Shown piece by piece: positions 61,079 to 64,000 of a stretch of 64,000 nucleotides of DNA. The DNA lies in assembly GCA_035634055.1 (NCBI GenBank), contig DASQDR010000048.1, positions 1 through 64,000 of the forward strand, given 5' to 3'. The notes beneath the pieces were generated by a model. The model was not told the DNA's origin and did not search any database. It saw nothing but the letters and a program-made list of their open reading frames with translations. The position numbers and the translations under genes are program-made. The DNA comes from JAICTV01 sp035634055 (GTDB lineage: Bacteria; Planctomycetota; Phycisphaerae; Tepidisphaerales; Tepidisphaeraceae). The number at the start of each line of letters is the position of its first letter. Position 1 is the stretch's first letter.

Positions 61079-62281
61079 TCAGGAGCCGAGCTGCACGAGC
61101 TTTTCCTGTTCCTTCCGGCGGAGCTGTCCGCAGGCGGCGTCGATGTCGCCGCCGCGGCTCTTGCGCACGTGCGCGTTCACGCCGTTGCGCCGCAGGATTT
61201 CCTGGAACGTCACCACGTCCTTCGCCAGCGGGCGCTTGAACGGCAGGCTCGAGACCTCGTTGTAGCGGATCAGGTTGACGTTGGCGCGCATCGTCTTGCA
61301 CAGCCTGCTCAGCTCGCGGGCGTGCTCCGGGCGGTCGTTGACGCCGCTGAGCAGGATGTACTCCAGCGTGATCTCGCGCCCGCTCTTGTCGAAGTAGTAC
61401 CGGCAGGCGTCGAGGATGTCCGGCAGGGCGAAGTGCTCCGCCCAGGGGATCAGCTCCCGCCGCAACGGCTCGTTCGGCGCGTGCAGTGACAGGGCGAGGT
61501 TGATCGGCAGATCCTCCTCGGCGAGCTGCCTCATCTTCGCCGGCACCCCCACGGTCGAGATCGTGATCCGCCGCGCCCCCATGTTCAGGCACTTGCGGTC
61601 GTTCAGGATGCGGACGGCCTGCATGACGCTGGCATAGTTCGCCAACGGCTCGCCCATGCCCATGAAGACGACGTTGGTGATCCGCTCGGAAGACGAAGGC
61701 ACGAAGGCACGGAGGCACGGAGGGTGTGATGAGGGACCGAGGGAGGAAGTGAATTCACCTTCTCCCTCCGCGCTGTCTCCACCCCTTCGTGCCTCCGTGC
61801 CTGACGCCTTCGTGCCTTCCGCGAGGGTCTGATTCAACCGATACACCTGCTCCACGATTTGCCCCGCGGAGAGGTTCCCCTTCACGCCGTTGACGCCGCT
61901 GGCGCAGAAGCGGCACTGGACGGGGCAGCCGACCTGGCTGCTCACGCAGGCGGTGCGGCGATCGCCGTCGGGGATCATGACGGTCTCGGCCTGCGCGCCG
62001 TCCGGCCACCCGAGCAGCAGCTTGATCGTGCCGTCGCTGCTGATCTGCCGGGAGACGATGCGCGATGAGGTGATTTCGACGCGCTCGGCGAGCGCGGCGC
62101 GGTCGGCCTTGCTCAGGTTGGACATCGCCTCGGGCGAATCGACCAGCCGCTCGTACGCCCACTGCCGCACCTGCTGCGCGCGGAACGCCGGCCAGCCCCA
62201 GGTCTTCACCAAGGAGTCGAACTCGCGCGGGAGCAGGTCGAGAAAGCGCGTTTTTTGGCTCGGCAGCACGTCCAGAGGCAT
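61079..62281 (-). CDS. rlmN: 23S rRNA (adenine2503-C2)-methyltransferase RlmN with in-frame repeat insert
   Basis: 400 residues from ATG 62281 (MPLDVLPSQKTRFLDLLPREF). The radical SAM motif CPVQCRFCASG binds the iron-sulfur cluster. The substrate Cys region and FMGMGEPLANYASVM, RRITISTVGVP are as in the family, and the C-terminal KSRGGDIDAACGQL holds the second conserved Cys. An insert of about 43 residues lies between NQTLAEG and RITNVVFMGMGEP, made entirely of the dispersed repeat at 61690-61818. RlmN methylates 23S rRNA and some tRNAs. Confidence 0.94.
   Translation of the reverse strand: MPLDVLPSQKTRFLDLLPREFDSLVKTWGWPAFRAQQVRQWAYERLVDSPEAMSNLSKADRAALAERVEITSSRIVSRQISSDGTIKLLLGWPDGAQAETVMIPDGDRRTACVSSQVGCPVQCRFCASGVNGVKGNLSAGQIVEQVYRLNQTLAEGTKASGTEARRGGDSAEGEGEFTSSLGPSSHPPCLRAFVPSSSERITNVVFMGMGEPLANYASVMQAVRILNDRKCLNMGARRITISTVGVPAKMRQLAEEDLPINLALSLHAPNEPLRRELIPWAEHFALPDILDACRYYFDKSGREITLEYILLSGVNDRPEHARELSRLCKTMRANVNLIRYNEVSSLPFKRPLAKDVVTFQEILRRNGVNAHVRKSRGGDIDAACGQLRRKEQEKLVQLGS
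61690..61818. repeat. Short-word inverted repeat inserted in frame within rlmN
   Basis: Octamer tandems (GACGAAGGCACGAAGGCACG..., 61691-61722) face CCTTCGTGCCTCCGTGCC...TTCGTGCC (61784-61819), the same type as the intergenic repeats at 12630 and 25337. Because it is 129 bases (43 codons) and free of stops, the RlmN frame continues through it. Confidence 0.8.
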
Positions 62282-62401
62282 ACCATTTACTGTACGATGG
62301 TGCGGAGCCCTCGGGTCAGACCGTTTTTCGGCCAACTACTCGCCAAATCAGGTTTTGGCGTTGACCGATCGGACGGTAGCTGGTTTGCTGTGGGGGTGCA
62401 A

Positions 62402-63130
62402 ATGAACGTGTCCACGCACAAGAGCGATGGCGGGCCACGTCCCGACGGGGGCAAGAGCCTGAACCCCGACGACGAGGGCGGCGGCGCCATTGCCCGCGCC
62501 GGCAAGGTTGTCGGCCCCGCACGCCCTGTCATGCGCGAGGAGCCGACCGACGAGCAGTTGCTGGCCGAGTACCGCGCCGGCGACAAGACCAAGTTTGCCG
62601 TGCTGGTCCTGCGCTACCAGCGGGAGCTCTACCACTTCCTCGTCCGCTTCCTGGGTGACCGTGCGGCGGCGGAGGACGTGTTCCAGGAGACTTTCCTCCA
62701 AGTCCACCAGTCCGCCGACCAGTTCGACCCCACCCGCCGCTTCCGCCCGTGGCTCTTCACCATCGCCGCCAACAAGGCGCGCGACCTGATCCGCAGCCAG
62801 GCGCGCCGCCCGACCAACCCGCTCCAAGCGTCCATCAGCGGCGGGGACGACGACAGCGGCGAGTTCATCGACCTGATGCAGGCGGCGGAATCAATGCCGG
62901 GCGAGCCGATGGAGCGTGAGGAGCTCCAGCAGCAGGTGCAGAAGACGGTCATGTCGATGCCGGAGCACCTCAGGGAGATTCTTCTGCTCTCGTATTTCCA
63001 CCAGTTTCCCTACAAGCAGATCGGCGACATCCTCGATATTCCGCTGGGAACCGTGAAATCGCGGCTTCATGCGGCGGTCGCGCACTTCGCTGATCGGTGG
63101 CGCGCGAACCACGGGAGAATGGCTTCGTAG
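62402..63130 (+). CDS. ECF-type RNA polymerase sigma factor
   Basis: 242 residues from the ATG at 62402. After about 50 residues of disordered sequence, region 2 (DKTKFAVLVLRYQRELYHFLVRFLGDRAAAEDVFQETFLQVH, given in two blocks: LVLRYQRELYHFLVRFL and AAAEDVFQETFLQVH) and region 4 (HLREILLLSYFHQFPYKQIGDILDIPLG, here LREILLLSYF and YKQIGDILDIPLGTVKSRL) are clear. No C-terminal extension or neighbouring anti-sigma factor is recognised. It is divergent from rlmN. Confidence 0.88.
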   Translation: MNVSTHKSDGGPRPDGGKSLNPDDEGGGAIARAGKVVGPARPVMREEPTDEQLLAEYRAGDKTKFAVLVLRYQRELYHFLVRFLGDRAAAEDVFQETFLQVHQSADQFDPTRRFRPWLFTIAANKARDLIRSQARRPTNPLQASISGGDDDSGEFIDLMQAAESMPGEPMEREELQQQVQKTVMSMPEHLREILLLSYFHQFPYKQIGDILDIPLGTVKSRLHAAVAHFADRWRANHGRMAS

Positions 63131-63300
63131 GACTGGCGTGTACTGATGTAGGTGCACCTCGCAGAGTAACGTAAATCACGTCGGCGCTTGCAGATAAGCC
63201 GGGGCCGCCCGCCACCTTCACGGCGCGGGCAACGCCTCGGCTGCAACAGGGTAGTGAGGCTGGGCAAGCGAACCGACAAGTCTTCTGTCACGGGGAAACC

Positions 63301-63618
63301 ATGACACGGAAGTTGAACAGTGCTGACCGGGCTGCCGTCGACATGATCTTCGACCGGCTGAATACCACCCACGCCAACGGCGGCGACGGGTTCGTCGCCA
63401 TGACCGCGGCCGTCGAGGACCGCCGGCTGGGAGCGGTTGAGACGGTCCTGAACGTCCTCGCGCAAATGCCGGCCCCCGAGCCGAGCAGCGACCTGGCCGT
63501 CCGGACGCTCCAGCGCATCGCCACCGCCATCCCGACCATGACCGCCCCGGCGATGACCGCGCCCGCGGAAATGCCGGCGATGCCCGCCTTCATCGATCCG
63601 AACCAGCCGCTGGCCTAA
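63301..63618 (+). CDS. Small protein of unknown function downstream of the sigma factor
   Basis: 105 residues. The first 70 are helical (SADRAAVDMIFDRLNTTHAN, AVETVLNVLAQMPAPEPSSD), and the last 35 are a Met/Ala/Pro-rich stretch. No transmembrane helix or zinc motif, so not an obvious anti-sigma factor. It is 170 bases after the sigma gene on the same strand; co-regulation is possible but unproven. A strong terminator follows. Confidence 0.6.
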   Translation: MTRKLNSADRAAVDMIFDRLNTTHANGGDGFVAMTAAVEDRRLGAVETVLNVLAQMPAPEPSSDLAVRTLQRIATAIPTMTAPAMTAPAEMPAMPAFIDPNQPLA

Positions 63619-63699
63619 AGCCTCGGAGCCTGGTTGCTCGGCCGGCGCCGTTCAGACGACGTGTGGCCGCCGGATGGCAATGTGATCTTCAAAACACCG

Positions 63700-63740
63700 C
63701 GAGGAGCGGACGCGTCTGCGTTCGCTCCTCGTTGCGTTTC
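63700..63740 (+). terminator. Rho-independent terminator
   Basis: CGAGGAGCG (63700-63708) pairs with CGCTCCTCG (63723-63731), and the inner GACGC pairs with GCGTT around a GTCT loop, a 14-bp stem. TTGCGTTTC follows. It terminates the small-protein transcript. Confidence 0.7.
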
Positions 63741-63762
63741 TCCCTGAAGCGCCGCAGGTCGG

Positions 63763-63963
63763 TTACCCTGCACGCTCGGCCCGATCGGGTGCCGGCGGCG
63801 GCTGGCGGACGTCCCGCGTCCCGGGGTGCTCCTGTGCTTGCAGGTGCCGACCGAGGCGGGTCACGTCGTTGCCGAAGCGATCCGATCGCTCCCGCCGTAG
63901 CGAGCGCACCTCGTCCACCAACGGGTCCGCCGGCACGCTGGCGGGTTGCGTTTCGTCACTCAT
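63763..63963 (-). CDS. Small protein of the DPIVEEVR-like family (unknown function)
   Basis: 66 residues (MSDETQPASVPADPLVDEVR...). The block DPLVDEVRSLRRERSDRFGNDVTRLGRHLQAQEHPG resembles short proteins of about 60-70 residues, common in cyanobacteria and planctomycetes, that often overlap an upstream small gene in two-gene cassettes. Its ATG lies within the end of the upstream frame (ATGAGTGA overlap). The cassette may be toxin-antitoxin-like, but this is a guess. Confidence 0.55.
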   Translation of the reverse strand: MSDETQPASVPADPLVDEVRSLRRERSDRFGNDVTRLGRHLQAQEHPGTRDVRQPPPAPDRAERAG

Positions 63964-64000
63964 CGTCCGTCTCCCAAAGCAGGTCCGGCGTCACGATCTG
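63956..64000 (-). CDS. Partial gene, C-terminal end only
   Basis: Fourteen codons ending QIVTPDLLWETDDE and a TGA at 63956-63958 are visible, overlapping the start of the next gene by eight bases. The body lies beyond the window edge. The overlap pattern fits a two-gene cassette with the small protein at 63763-63963; identity unknown. Confidence 0.35.
   Translation of the reverse strand, partial: QIVTPDLLWETDDE

Overview
The window is a high-GC bacterial chromosome segment that most resembles a planctomycete of the class Phycisphaerae (Tepidisphaerales-like). The grounds are an N-terminal LEPRRLL-type motif on a large surface or secreted protein (23296-25329), many proteins with Ala/Pro/Gly-rich linkers, a Ser/Thr kinase and two FHA-domain proteins, and a glmU-prs-L25-pth-S6-ssb-L9-dnaB housekeeping block. 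This placement is inference from protein resemblance; there is no rRNA gene in the window. There is no prophage, transposase, plasmid backbone or CRISPR array.

Layout. 1-4198: the edge of a secreted-protein gene on the minus strand, an ABC importer of the nitrate/sulfonate/taurine type (lipoprotein, ATPase, permease) and a family 2 glycosyltransferase. 4424-10131: a compact eight-gene minus-strand operon that I consider the most novel item. It encodes a small membrane protein, a Ser/Thr kinase with zinc ribbons, two further membrane proteins with zinc ribbons, a one-helix membrane protein, a winged-helix plus coiled-coil fusion, a second coiled-coil protein that looks paralogous to it and resembles ESCRT-III/PspA/Vipp1 helical hairpins, and a small protein. 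10542-13842: two lipoproteins (PEGA plus TolB-like propeller; unknown). 14252-23161: tRNA-Gln, then nucleotide-sugar, PRPP, translation and replication genes, all on the plus strand. 23296-36683: mixed metabolism (phosphomannose isomerase, PhoH-like ATPase, GMP synthase, HemB, esterase, RarD-like permease). 37137-41373: an MsbA-like exporter, then a transglutaminase-like protein divergent from an Anbu-type proteasome-related peptidase. 41407-49966: HAD phosphatase, epimerase, a large membrane protein, an FHA protein, a polytopic membrane protein, a GHMP kinase with a coupled small protein, and a HicBA module whose toxin gene carries a frameshift. 49997-64000: an alcohol dehydrogenase-type enzyme, an RCK membrane protein, an SDR, an AspT-like transporter, BioD, an FHA-GAF histidine kinase, a metallo-beta-lactamase fold hydrolase, a GH30-like glycosidase, RlmN, an ECF sigma factor and small proteins.

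A second theme is the repeats. Many intergenic gaps carry short tandem words of 7, 8 or about 10 bases arranged as inverted repeats (1608, 3351, 12630, 14328, 17128, 17824, 19361, 25337, 26707, 39242, 52982, 55857). One member lies in frame inside rlmN (61690-61818). Other palindromic families lie at 10326, 21343, 25446, 25597 and 56676. Together they suggest an active but transposase-free repeat ecology.

Coordinates of starts were re-chosen from ribosome-binding sites, signal peptides and family alignment remembered from general knowledge; no database search was possible. Operon statements rest on spacing and overlaps only.
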